In this document: piece after piece, positions 51,213 to 61,909 of the stretch
Layout of the letters: the number at the start of each line of letters is the position of its first letter
Numbering within the stretch: the stretch's first letter is position 1
Assembly (NCBI GenBank): GCA_026018925.1
Contig: JAKSZU010000134.1
Location: 372,001-436,000, forward strand
Direction: 5' to 3'
Length of the DNA: 64,000 bases
Source of the DNA: Tupaia tana
Lineage: Eukaryota > Chordata > Mammalia > Scandentia > Tupaiidae
The notes under the pieces: generated by a model
Databases searched by the model: none
Told to the model about the DNA's origin: nothing
Seen by the model: the letters and a program-made list of their open reading frames with translations, nothing else
Made by a program: the position numbers and the translations under genes

Positions 51213-51527
51213 GGCTGAATTATGAGTAGAAAATCTTCATTTCTCCTGAGCCCTGAAATATTTGGTTCCCAGTATACATGTGGAATCTTCTCAGAGAATG
51301 GCTCAACTCTCTTGCCTGGGAGAAAGGAGCAAAAGGGCTTATTAACAAAACAAAAGATGAAGCTGAGAGCCAGAGAGAAATTCTACCTTTAAAAAAATCG
51401 TAAAAAGGAAAAATTACCAAAAAAAAAATGAGGAGACAGGAACAGAGAGATACAGAGACCTCAGGGACACAGAGACAGAGATAGAAGGCCAGAGGGGCTC
51501 CCTACCACACTAGCTTTGCTTGCTGGA
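51213..51527 (+). repeat. Monomer class D
   Basis: Class D is defined by cagtatacatgtgg, ctctcttgcctgg, gagcaaaagg, gatgaagctg (or gatgaacctgcg) and often ctcagggacac. Many copies also have atttggttcc or ctaattcc near the start. Copies start at 7795, 26672, 29816, 36742, 40832, 45871, 55939, 56567, 58452, 60970 and 63797. It usually follows C. Confidence 0.87.
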
Positions 51528-52473
51528 GGCTGAATTATGAGTAGAAAATCTTCATTTCTCCTGAGCCCTGAAATATCTAGTTCCCAGTATACATGTGGAA
51601 TCTTCTCAGGGAATGGCTCCACTCTCCTGCCTGGGAGAAAGGAGCAGAAGGGCTTATTAACAAAACAGAAGATGGAGCTGAGAGCCAGATAGATATTCTA
51701 CCTTTCAAAAAATCGTAAAATGAAAAAATTACCAAAAAAAAAAATGAGGAGACAGGAGCAGAGAGAGACAGAGACCTCAGAGACACAGAGACAGAGATAG
51801 AAAGCCAGAGGGGCTCCCGACCACACTAGCTTTGCTTGCTGGAGGCTCAATTATGAGTAGAAAATCTTCATTTCTCCTGAGCCCTGAAATATCTAGTTCC
51901 CAGTATCCATGTGGAATCTTCTCAGACAATGGCTCAACTCTCCTGCCTAGGAGAAAGGAGCAGAAGGGCTTATTAACAAAACAAAAGATGGAGCTGAGAG
52001 CCAGAGAGAAATTCTACCTTTAAAAAAATCGTAAAAAGGAAAAATTACCAAAAAAAAAATGAGGAGACAGGAGCAGAGAGAGACAGAGACCTCAGAGACA
52101 CTGAGAGAGAAATAGAAGGTCAGAGTGGCTCCCTACCACACTAGCTTTGCTTGCTGGAGGCTGAATTATGAGTAGAAAATCTTCATTTCTCCTGAGCCCT
52201 GAAATATCTAGTTCCCAGTATCCATGTGGAATCTTCTCAGAGAATGGCTCAACTCTCCTGCCTGGGAGAAAGGAGCAGAAGGGCTTATAAACAAAACAAA
52301 AGATGGAGCTGTGAGCCAGAGAGAAATTCTACCTTTAAAAAAATCGTAAAAAGGAAAAATTACCAAAAAAAAAATGAGGAGACAGGAGCAGAGAGAGACA
52401 GAGACCTGAGAGACACAGAGACAGAGATAGAAGGCCAGAGGGGCTCCCTACCACACTAGCTTTGCCTGCTGGA

Positions 52474-52789
52474 GGCTGAATTATGAGTAGAAAATCTTCA
52501 TTTCTCCACAGCCCTGAAATATCTAGTTCCCAGTATCCATGTGGAATCTTCTCAGAGAATGGCTCAACTCTCCTGCCTGGGAGAAAGGAGCAGAAGGGCT
52601 TATTAACAAAACAAAAGATGGAGCTGAGAGCCAGAGAGAAATTCTACCTTTAAAAAAATCGTAAAAAGGAAAAATTACCAAAAAGAAAAATGAGGAGACA
52701 GGAGCAGAGAGAGACAGAGACCTCAGAGACACAGAGACAGAGATAGAAGGCCCGAGGGGCTCCCTACCACACTAGATTTGCTTGCTGGA
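52474..52789 (+). repeat. Monomer class G
   Basis: Class G has tttctccacagccc in place of tttctcctgagccc near the start and is preceded by a monomer ending in ctttgcctgctgg. In this copy the A-run is ccaaaaagaaaaatgagg. Copies occur at about 9052 (G 5' end joined to an E 3' end), 10625, 14085, 18805, 24156 and 30447; the last three have D-like 3' halves. Confidence 0.8.
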
Positions 52790-55700
52790 GGCTGAATTAT
52801 GAGTAGAAAATCTTCATTTCTCCTGAGCCCTGAAATATCTAGTTCCCAGTATCCATGTGGAATCTTCTCAGAGAATGGCTCAACTCTCTTGCCTGGGAGA
52901 AAGGAGCAGAAGGCCTTATTAACAAAACAAAAGATGGAGCTGAGAGCCAGAGAGAAATTCTACCTTTTAAAAAATCGTAAAAATAAAAAATTACCAAAAA
53001 AAAAATGAGGAGACAGGAGCAGAGAGAGACAGAGACCTCAGAGACACAGCGACAGAGATAGAAGGCCCGAGGGGCTCCCTACTACACTAGCTTTGCTTCC
53101 TGGAGGCTGAATTATGAGTAGAAAATCTTCATTTCTCCTGAGCCCTGAAATATCTAGTTCCCAGTATCCATGTGGAATCTTCTGAGAGAATGGCTCAACT
53201 CTCCTGCCTGGGAGAAAGGATCAGAAGGGCTTATTAACAAAACAAAAGATGGAGCTGAGAGCCAGCGAGAAATTCTACCTTTAAAAAAATCGTAGAAAGG
53301 AAAAATTACCAAAAAAAAAAATTAGGAGACAGGAGCAGAGAGATACAGAGACCTCAGAGACACAGAGACAGAGACAGAAGGCCAGAGGTGCTCCCTACCA
53401 CACTAGCTTTGCTTGCTGGAGGCTGAATTATGAGTAGAAAATCTTCATTTCTCCTGAGCCCTGAAATATCTAGTTCCCAGTATCCATGTGGAATCTTCTC
53501 AGAGAATGGCTCAACTCACCTGCCTGGGAGAAAGGAGCAGAAGGGCGTATTAACAAAACAGAAGATGGAGCTGAGAGCCAGATAGAAATTCTACCTTTCA
53601 TAAAATCGTAAAATGGAAAAATTACCAAAAAAAAATGAGGAGAAAGGAGCAGAGAGAGACAGAGACCTCAGAGACACAGAGACAGAGATAGAAGTCCAGA
53701 GGGGCTCCCTACCACACTAGCTTTGCTTGCTGGAGGCTCAATTATGAGTAGAAAATCTTCATTTCTCCTGAGCCCTGAAATATCTAGTTCCCAGTATCCA
53801 TGTGGAGTCTTCTCAGAGAATGGCTCAACTCTCCTGCCTGGGAGAAAGGAGCAGAAGGGCTTATTAACAAAACAAAAGATGGAGCTGAGAGCCAGAGAGA
53901 AATTCTACCTTTAAAACAATCGTAAAATGGAAAAATTAGCAAAAATAAATGAGGAGGCAGGAGCAGGGAGAGTCAGAGACCTCAGAGACACAGAGACAGA
54001 GATAGAAGTCCAGAGGGGCTCCCTACCACACTAGCTTTGCTTGCTGGAGGCTGAATTATGAGGAGAAAATCTTCATTTCTCCTCAGCCCTGACATATCTA
54101 GTTCCCAGTATCCATGTGGAATCTTCTCAGAGAATGGCTCAACTCTCCTGCCTGGGAGAAAGGAGCAGAAGGGCTTATTAACAAAACAAAAGATGGAGCT
54201 GAGAGCCAGAGAGAAATTCTACCTTTAAAAAAATCGTAAAAATAAAAAATTACCAAAAAAAAATGAGGAGACAGGAGCAGAGAGAGACAGAGACCTCAGA
54301 GACACAGAGACAGAGATAGAAGGCCAGAGGGGCTCCCTACCACACTAGCTTTGCTTCCTGGAGGCTGAATTATGACTAGAAAATCTTCATTTCTCCTGAG
54401 CCCTGAAATATCTAGTTCCCAGTATCCATGTGGAATCTTCTCAGAGAATGGCTCAACTCTCTTGCCTGGGAGAAAGGAGCAGAAGGGCTTATTAACAAAA
54501 CAAAAGATGGAGCTGCGAGCCAGAGAGAAATTCTACCTTTTAAAAAATCGTAAAAAGGAAAAATTACCCAAAAAAATGAGGAGACAGGAGCAGAGAGAGA
54601 CAGAGACCTCAGAGACACAGAGACAGAGAAAGAAAGCCAGAGGTGCTCCCTACCACACTAGCTTTGCCTGCTGGAGGCTGAATTATGAGTAGAAAATCTT
54701 CCTTTCTCCTGAGCCCTGAAATATCTAGTTCCCAGTATCCATGTGGAAACTTCTCAGAGAATGGCTCAACTCTCCTGCCTGGGAGGAAGGAGCAGAAGGG
54801 CTTATTAACAAAACAAAAGATGGAGCTGAGAGCCAGAGAGAAATTCTACTTTTAAAAAAATCATAAAAAGGAAAAATTACCAAAAAAAAAACAGAGGAGA
54901 CAGGAGCAGAGAGAGACAGAGACCTCAGAGACACAGAGACAGAGATAGAAGGCCAGAGGGGCTCCCTACCACACTAGCTTTGCTTGCTGGAGGCTGAATT
55001 ATGAGTAGAAAATCTTCATTTCTCCTGAGCCCTGAAATATCTAGTTCCCAGTATCCATGTGGAATCTTCTCAGAGAATGGCTCAACTCTCCTGCCTGGGA
55101 GAAAGGAGCAGAAGGGCTTATTAACAAAACAAAAGATGGACCTGAGAGCCAGAGAGAAATTCTACCTTTAAAAAAATCGTAGAAAGGAAAAATTACCAAA
55201 AAAAAAAATGAGGAGACAGGAGCAGAGAGATACAGAGACCTCAGAGACACAGAGACAGAGACAGAAGGCCAGAGGGGCTCCCTACCGCACTAGCTTTGCT
55301 TGCTGGAGGCTGAATTATGAGTAGAAAATCTTCATTTCTCCTGAGTCCTGAAATATCTAGTTCCCAGTATCCATGTGGAATCTTCTCAGAGAATGGCTCA
55401 ACTCACCTGCCTGGGAGAAAGGAGCAGAAGGGCGTATTAACAAAACAGAAGGTGGAGCTGAGAGCCAGATAGAAATTCTACCTTTCAGAAAATCGTAAAA
55501 TGGAAAAATTACCAAAAAAAAAAAATGAGGAGAAAGGAGCAGAGAGAGACAGAGACCTCAGAGACACAGAGACAGACATAGAAAGCCAGAGGGGCTCCCT
55601 ACGACACTAGCTTTGCTTGCTGGAGGCTGAATTATGATTAGAAAATCTTCATTTCTCCTGAGCCCTGAAATATCTAGTTCCCAGTATCCATGTGGAATCT

Positions 55701-55938
55701 TCTCAGAGAATGGCTCATCTCTCCTGCCTGGCAGAAAGGAGCAGAAGGGCTTATTAACAAAACAAAAGATGGACCTGAGAGCCAGAGAGAAATTCTAACT
55801 TTAAAAATTCATAAAAAGGAAAAATTACCAAAAAAAAAATGAGGAGACAGGAGCAGAGAGAGACAGATACCTCAGAGACACAGAGACAGAGATAGAAGGC
55901 AAGAGGGGCTCCCTACCACACTAGCTTTGCTTGCTGGA

Positions 55939-57194
55939 GGCTGAATTATGAGTAGAAAATCCTCATTTCTCCTGAGCCCTGAAATATCTAGTTCCCAGTA
56001 TACATGTGGAATCTTCTCAGAGAATGGCTCAACTCTCTTGCCTGGGAGAAAGGAGCAAAAGGGCTTATTAACAAAACAAAAGATGAAGCTGAGAGCCAGA
56101 GAGAAATTCTACCTTTAAAAAAATCGTAAAAAGGAAAAATTACCAAAAAAAAATGAGGAGTCAGGAGCAGAGAGAGACAGAGACCTCAGGGACACAGAGA
56201 CAGAGATAGAAGGCCAGAGGGGCTCCCTACCACACTAGCTTTGCTTGCTGGAGGCTGAATTATGAGTAGAAAATCTTCATTTCTCCTGAGCCCTGAAATA
56301 TCTAGTTCCCAGTATCCATGTGGAATCTTCTCAGAGAATGGCTCAACTCTCCTGCTTGGGAGAAAGGAGCAGAAGGGCTTATTAACAAAACAAAAGATGG
56401 AGCTGAGTGCCAGAGAGAAATTCTACCTTTAAAAAAATCGTAGAAAGGAAAAATTACCAAAAAAAAATGAGGAGACAGGAGCAGAGAGATACAGAGACCT
56501 CAGAGACACAGAGACAGAGACAGAAGGCCAGAGGGGCTCCCTACCACACTAGCTTTGCTTGCTGGAGGCTGAATTATGAGTAGAAAATCCTCATTTCTCC
56601 TGAGCCCTGAAATATCTAGTTCCCAGTATACATGTGGAATCTTCTCAGAGAATGGCTCAACTCTCTTGCCTGGGAGAAAGGAGCAAAAGGGCTTATTAAC
56701 AAAACAAAAGATGAAGCTGAGAGCCAGAGAGAAATTCTACCTTTAAAAAAATCGTAAAAAGGAAAAATTACCAAAAAAAAATGAGGAGTCAGGAGCAGAG
56801 AGAGACAGAGACCTCAGGGACACAGAGACAGAGATAGAAGGCCAGAGGGGCTCCCTACCACACTAGCTTTGCTTGCTGGAGGCTGAATTATGAGTAGAAA
56901 ATCTTCATTTCTCCTGAGCCCTGAAATATCTAGTTACCAGTATCCATGTGGAATCTTCTCAGAGAATGGCTCAACTCTCCTGCTTGGGAGAAAGGAGCAG
57001 AAGGGCTTATTAACAAAACAAAAGATGGAGCTGAGTGCCAGAGAGAAATTCTACCTTTAAAAAAATCGTAGAAAGGAAAAATTACCAAAAAAAAATGAGG
57101 AGACAGGAGCAGAGAGATACAGAGACCTCAGAGACACAGAGACAGAGACAGAAGGCCAGAGGGGCTCCCTACCACACTAGCTTTGCTTGCTGGA
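55939..57194 (+). repeat. Two-monomer duplication D-E (628 bp unit, two copies)
   Basis: D at 55939 and E at about 56253 are repeated as D at 56567 and E at about 56881, offset 628 bp. The shared private marks are aatcctcatttctc, gaggagtcagg, cctgcttggg and gctgagtgcc. The only clear difference seen is agttcccag in the first E against agttaccag in the second. Confidence 0.92.
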
Positions 57195-58139
57195 GGCTGA
57201 ATTATGAGTAGAAAATCTTCATTTCTCCTGAGCCCTGAAATATCTAGTTCCCAGTATCCATGTGGAATCTTCTCAGAGAATGGCTCCACTCTCCTGCCTG
57301 GGAGAAAGGAGCAGAAGGGCTTATTAACAAAACAGAAGATGGAGCTGAGAGCCAGATAGAAATTCTACCTATCAAAAAATCGTAAAATGAAAAAATTACC
57401 AAAAAAAAAAATGAGGAGACAGGAGCAGAGAGAGACAGAGACCTCAGAGACACAGAGACAGTGATAGAAGGCCAAAGGGGCTCCCTCCCACATTAGCTTT
57501 GCTTGCTGGAGGCTGAATTATGAGTAGAAAATCTTCATTTCTCCTGAGCCCTGAAATATCTAGTTCCCAGTATCCATGTGGAAAGTTCTCAGAGAATGGC
57601 TCAACTCTCCTGCCTGGGAGAAAGGAGCAGAAGGGCTTATTAACAAAACAAAAGATGGAGCTGAGAGCCAGAGAGAAATTCTACCTTTAAAAAAATCGTA
57701 AAAAGGAGAAATTACCAAAAAAAAATGAGGAGACAGGAGCAGAGAGAGACAGAGACCTCAGAGACACTGAGAGAGAAATAGAAGGTCAGAGTGGCTCCCT
57801 ACCGCACTAGCTTTGCTTGCTGGAGGCTGAATTATGAGTAGAAAATCTTCATTTCTCCTGAGCCCTGAAATATCTAGTTCCCAGTATCCATGTGGAATCT
57901 TCTCAGAGAATGGCTCAACTCTCCTGCCTGGGAGAAAGGAGCAGAAGGGCGTATTAACAAAACAGAAAATGGAGCTGAGAGCCAGATAGAAATTCTACCT
58001 TTCAGAAAATCGTAAAATGGAAAAATTACCAAAAAAAAAATGAGGAGAAAGGAGCAGAGAGAGACAGAGACCTCAGAGACACAGAGACAGAGATAGAAGG
58101 CCAGAGGGGCTCCCTACCACACTAGCTTTGCTTGCTGGA
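57195..58139 (+). repeat. Three mixed monomers
   Basis: Starts are 57195 (B with acctatcaaaaaatcg and a cctcccacattag tail), 57511 (gaaagttctc, gtaaaaaggagaaatt, F-type end) and 57825 (A-like 5' end joined to a B2 3' end with gggcgtatt and aacagaaaatgg). No other sequence is present. Confidence 0.8.
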
Positions 58140-60340
58140 GGCTGAATTATGAGTAGAAAATCTTCATTTCTCCTGAGCCCTGAAATATCTAGTTCCCAGT
58201 ATCCATGTGGAATCTTCTCAGAGAAAGGCTCAACTCTCCTGCCTGGCAGAAAGGAGCAGAAGGGCTTATTAACAAAACAAAAGATGGACCTGAGAGCCAG
58301 AGAGAAATTCTACCTTTAAAAATTCATAAAAAGGAAAAATTACCAAAAAAAAATGAGGAGACAGGAGCAGAGAGAGACAGAGACCTCAGAGACACAGAGA
58401 CAGAGATAGAAGGCAAGAGGGGCTCCCTACCACACTAGCTTTGCTTGCTGGAGGCTGAATTATGAGTAGAAAATCTTCATTTCTCCTGAGCCCTGAAATA
58501 TTTGGTTCCCAGTATACATGTGGAATCTTCTCAGAGAATGGCTCAACTCTCTTGCCTGGGAGAAAGGAGCAAAAGGGCTTATTAACAAAACAAAAGATGA
58601 AGCTGAGAGCCAGAGAGAAATTCTACCTTTAAAAAAATCGTAAAAAGGAAAAATTACCAAAAAAAAAAATGAGGAGACAGGAACAGAGAGATACAGAGAC
58701 CTCAGGGACACAGAGACAGAGATAGAAGGCCAGAGGGGCTCCCTACCACACTAGCTTTGCTTGCTGGAGGCTGAATTATGAGTAGAAAATCTTCATTTCT
58801 CCTGAGCCCTGAAATATCTAGTTCCCAGTATCCATGTGGAATCTTCTCAGGGAATGGCTCCACTCTCCTGCCTGGGAGAAAGGAGCAGAAGGGCTTATTA
58901 ACAAAACAGAAGATGGAGCGGAGAGCCAGATAGATATTCTACCTTTCAAAAAATCGTAAAGTGAAAAAATTACCAAAAAAAAAATGAGGAGACAGGAGCA
59001 GAGAGAGACAGAGACCTCAGAGACACAGAGACAGAGATAGAAGGCCAGAGGGGCTCCCGACCACACTAGCTTTGCTTGCTGGAGGCTCAATTATGAGTAG
59101 AAAATCTTCATTTCTCCTGAGCCCTGAAATATCTAGTTCCCAGTATCCATGTGGAATCTTCTCAGAGAATGGCTCAACTCTCCTGCCTAGGAGAAAGGAG
59201 CTGAAGGGCTTATTAACAAAACAAAAGATGGAGCTGAGAGCCAGAGAGAAATTCTACCTTTAAAAAAATCGTAAAAAGGAAAAATTACCAAAAAAAAAAT
59301 GAGGAGACAGGAGCAGAGAGAGACAGAGACCTCAGAGACACTGAGAGAGAAATAGAAGGTCAGAGTGGCTCCCTACCACACTAGCTTTGCTTGCTGGAGG
59401 CTGAATTATGGGTAGAAAATCTTCATTTCTCCTGAGCCCTGAAATATCTAGTTCCCAGTATCCATGTGGAATCTTCTCAGAGAATGGCTCAACTCTCCTG
59501 CCTGGGAGAAAGGAGCAGAAGGGCTTATTAACAAAACAAAAGATGGAGCTGAGAGCCAGAGAGAAATTCTACCTTTAAAACAATCGTAAAATGGAAAAAT
59601 TAGCAAAAATAAATGAGGAGGCAGGAGCAGGGAAAGACAGAGACCTCAGAGACACAGAGACAGAGATAGAAGTCCATAGGGGCTCCCTACCACACTAGCT
59701 TTGTTTGCTGGAGGCTGAATTATGAGGAGAAAATCTTCATTTCTCCTGAGCCCTGACATATCTAGTTCCCAGTATCCATGTGGAATCTTCTCAGAGAATG
59801 GCTCAACTCTCCTGCCTGGGAGAAAGGAGCAGAAGGGCTTATTAACAAAACAAAAGATGGAGCTGAGAGCCAGAGAGAAATTCTACCTTTAAAAAAATCG
59901 TAAAAATAAAAAATTACCAAAAAAAAAATGAGGACACAGGAGCAGAGAGAGACAGAGACCTCAGAGACACAGAGACAGAGATAGAAGGCCCGAGGGGCTC
60001 CCTACCACACTAGCTTGGCTTCCTGGAGGCTGAATTATGAGTAGAAAATCTTCATTTCTCCTGAGCCCTGAAATATCTAGTTCCCAGTATCCATGTGGAA
60101 TCTTCTCAGAGAATGGCTCAACTCTCTTGCCTGGGAGAAAGGAGCAGAAGGGCTTATTAACAAAACAAAAGATGGAGCTGAGAGCCAGAGAGAAATTCTA
60201 CCTTTAAAAAAATCGTAAAAAGGAAAAATTACCCAAAAAAATGAGGAGACAGGAGCAGAGAGAGACAGAGACCTCAGAGACACAGAGACAGAGAAAGAAC
60301 GCCAGAGGGGCTCCCTACCACACTAGCTTTGCCTGCTGGA

Positions 60341-60656
60341 GGCTGAATTATGAGTAGAAAATCTTGCTTTCTCCTGAGCCCTGAAATATCTAGTTCCCAG
60401 TATCCATGTGGAAACTTCTCAGAGAATGGCTCAACTCTCCTGCCTGGGAGGAAGGAGCAGAAGGGCTTATTAACAAAACAAAAGATGGAGCTGAGAGCCA
60501 GAGAGAAATTCTACTTTTAAAAAAATCATAAAAAGAAAAATTACCAAAAAAAAAAACAGAGGAGACAGGAGCAGAGAGAGACAGAGACCTCAGAGACACA
60601 GAGACAGAGATAGAAGTCCAGAGGGGCTCCCTACCACACTAGCTTTGCTTGCTGGA
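60341..60656 (+). repeat. Monomer class H
   Basis: Class H shows gaaacttctc, cctgggaggaagg, ttctacttttaaaaa, aatcataaaaag (the CpG is lost here too, independently of class C) and acagaggagac after the A-run. Copies start at 15027, 16283, 49328 and 54676. It is always preceded by a monomer with gagaaagaacgcc or gagaaagaaagcc and the tail gcctgctgg. Confidence 0.83.
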
Positions 60657-61595
60657 GGCTGAATTATGAGTAGAAAATCTTCATTTCTCCTGAGCCCTGA
60701 AATATCTAGTTCCCAGTATCCATGTGGAATCTTCTCAGAGAAAGGCTCAACTCTCCTGCCTGGCAGAAAGGAGCAGAAGGGCTTATTAACAAAACAAAAG
60801 ATGGACCTGAGAGCCAGAGAGAAATTCTACCTTTAAAAATTCATAAAAAGGAAAAATTACCAAAAAAAAATGAGGAGACAGGAGCAGAGAGAGACAGAGA
60901 CCTCAGAGACACAGAGACAGAGATAGAAGGCAAGAGGGGCTCCCTACCACACTAGCTTTGCTTGCTGGAGGCTGAATTATGAGTAGAAAATCTTCATTTC
61001 TCCTGAGCCCTGAAATATTTGGTTCCCAGTATACATGTGGAATCTTCTCAGAGAATGGCTCAACTCTCTTGCCTGGGAGAAAGGAGCAAAAGGGCTTATT
61101 AACAAAACAAAAGATGAAGCTGAGAGCCAGAGAGAAATTCTACCTTTAAAAAAATCGTAAAAGGAAAAATTACCAAAAAAAAATGAGGAGACAGGAACAG
61201 AGAGATACAGAGACCTCAGGGACACAGAGACAGAGATAGAAGGCCAGAGGGGCTCCCTACCACACTAGCTTTGCTTGCTGGAGGCTGAATTATGAGTAGA
61301 AAATCTTCATTTCTCCTGAGCCCTGAAATATCTAGTTCCCAGTATCCATGTGGAATCTTCTCAGGGAATGGCTCCACTCTCCTGCCTGGGAGAAAGGAGC
61401 AGAAGGGCTTATTAACAAAACAGAAGATGGAGCTGAGAGCCAGATAGATATTCTACCTTTCAAAAAATCGTAAAATGAAAAAATTACCAAAAAAAAAGAG
61501 GAGACAGGAGCAGAGAGAGACAGAGACCTCAGAGACACAGAGACAGAGATAGAAGGCCAGAGGGGCTCCCGACCACACTAGCTTTGCTTGCTGGA

Positions 61596-61909
61596 GGCTC
61601 AATTATGAGTAGAAAATCTTCATTTCTCCTGAGCCCTGAAATATCTAGTTCCCAGTATCCATGTGGAATCTTCTCAGAGAATGGCTCAACTCTCCTGCCT
61701 AGGAGAAAGGAGCTGAAGGGCTTATTAACAAAACAAAAGATGGAGCTGAGAGCCAGAGAGAAATTCTACTTTTAAAAAAATCATAAAAAGAAAAATTACC
61801 AAAAAAAAATAGAGGAGACAGGAGCAGAGAGAGACAGAGACCTCAGAGACACAGAGACAGAGATAGAAGGCCAGAGGGGCTCCCTACCACACTAGCTTTG
61901 CTTGCTGGA
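61596..61909 (+). repeat. Hybrid F/H monomer closing the eight-monomer duplication
   Basis: The 5' part matches F at 59084 (ggctcaatt, gcctaggag, gagctgaagg); the 3' part matches H at 60341 (ctacttttaaaa, aatcataaaaag). The switch lies between about 61720 and 61765. About four monomers are removed relative to a full second copy. Confidence 0.87.

Larger units (their letters stand above)
50900..55938 (+). repeat. Cassette block C-D-B-F-A-G to H-E-B2-C
   Basis: Starts are 50900 (C with gagaaaggctc), 51213 (D), 51528 (B with agatagatatt), 51846 (F), about 52159 (A), 52474 (G), 52790 (aaataaaaaatt form), about 53106 (E), 53420 (B2), 53735 (taaaacaatcg), about 54050 (ctgacatatc), about 54363 (gagaaagaaagcc), 54676 (H), 54992 (E with gacctg), 55308 (B2) and about 55624 (C). 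The first four match 58140-59398; 53735-54991 matches 59399-60656. Confidence 0.85.
58140..61909 (+). repeat. Eight-monomer unit (2517 bp), 1.5 copies ending in a hybrid
   Basis: The order C-D-B-F-(taaaacaatcg)-(ctgacatatc)-(gagaaagaacgcc)-H fills 58140-60656. C-D-B-F then restarts at 60657. The private marks gagaaaggctc, atttggttcc, agatagatatt and gagctgaagg are all repeated. The last monomer, 61596-61909, begins as F with gcctaggag and gagctgaagg and ends as H with ctacttttaaaa and atagaggag. Confidence 0.9.
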
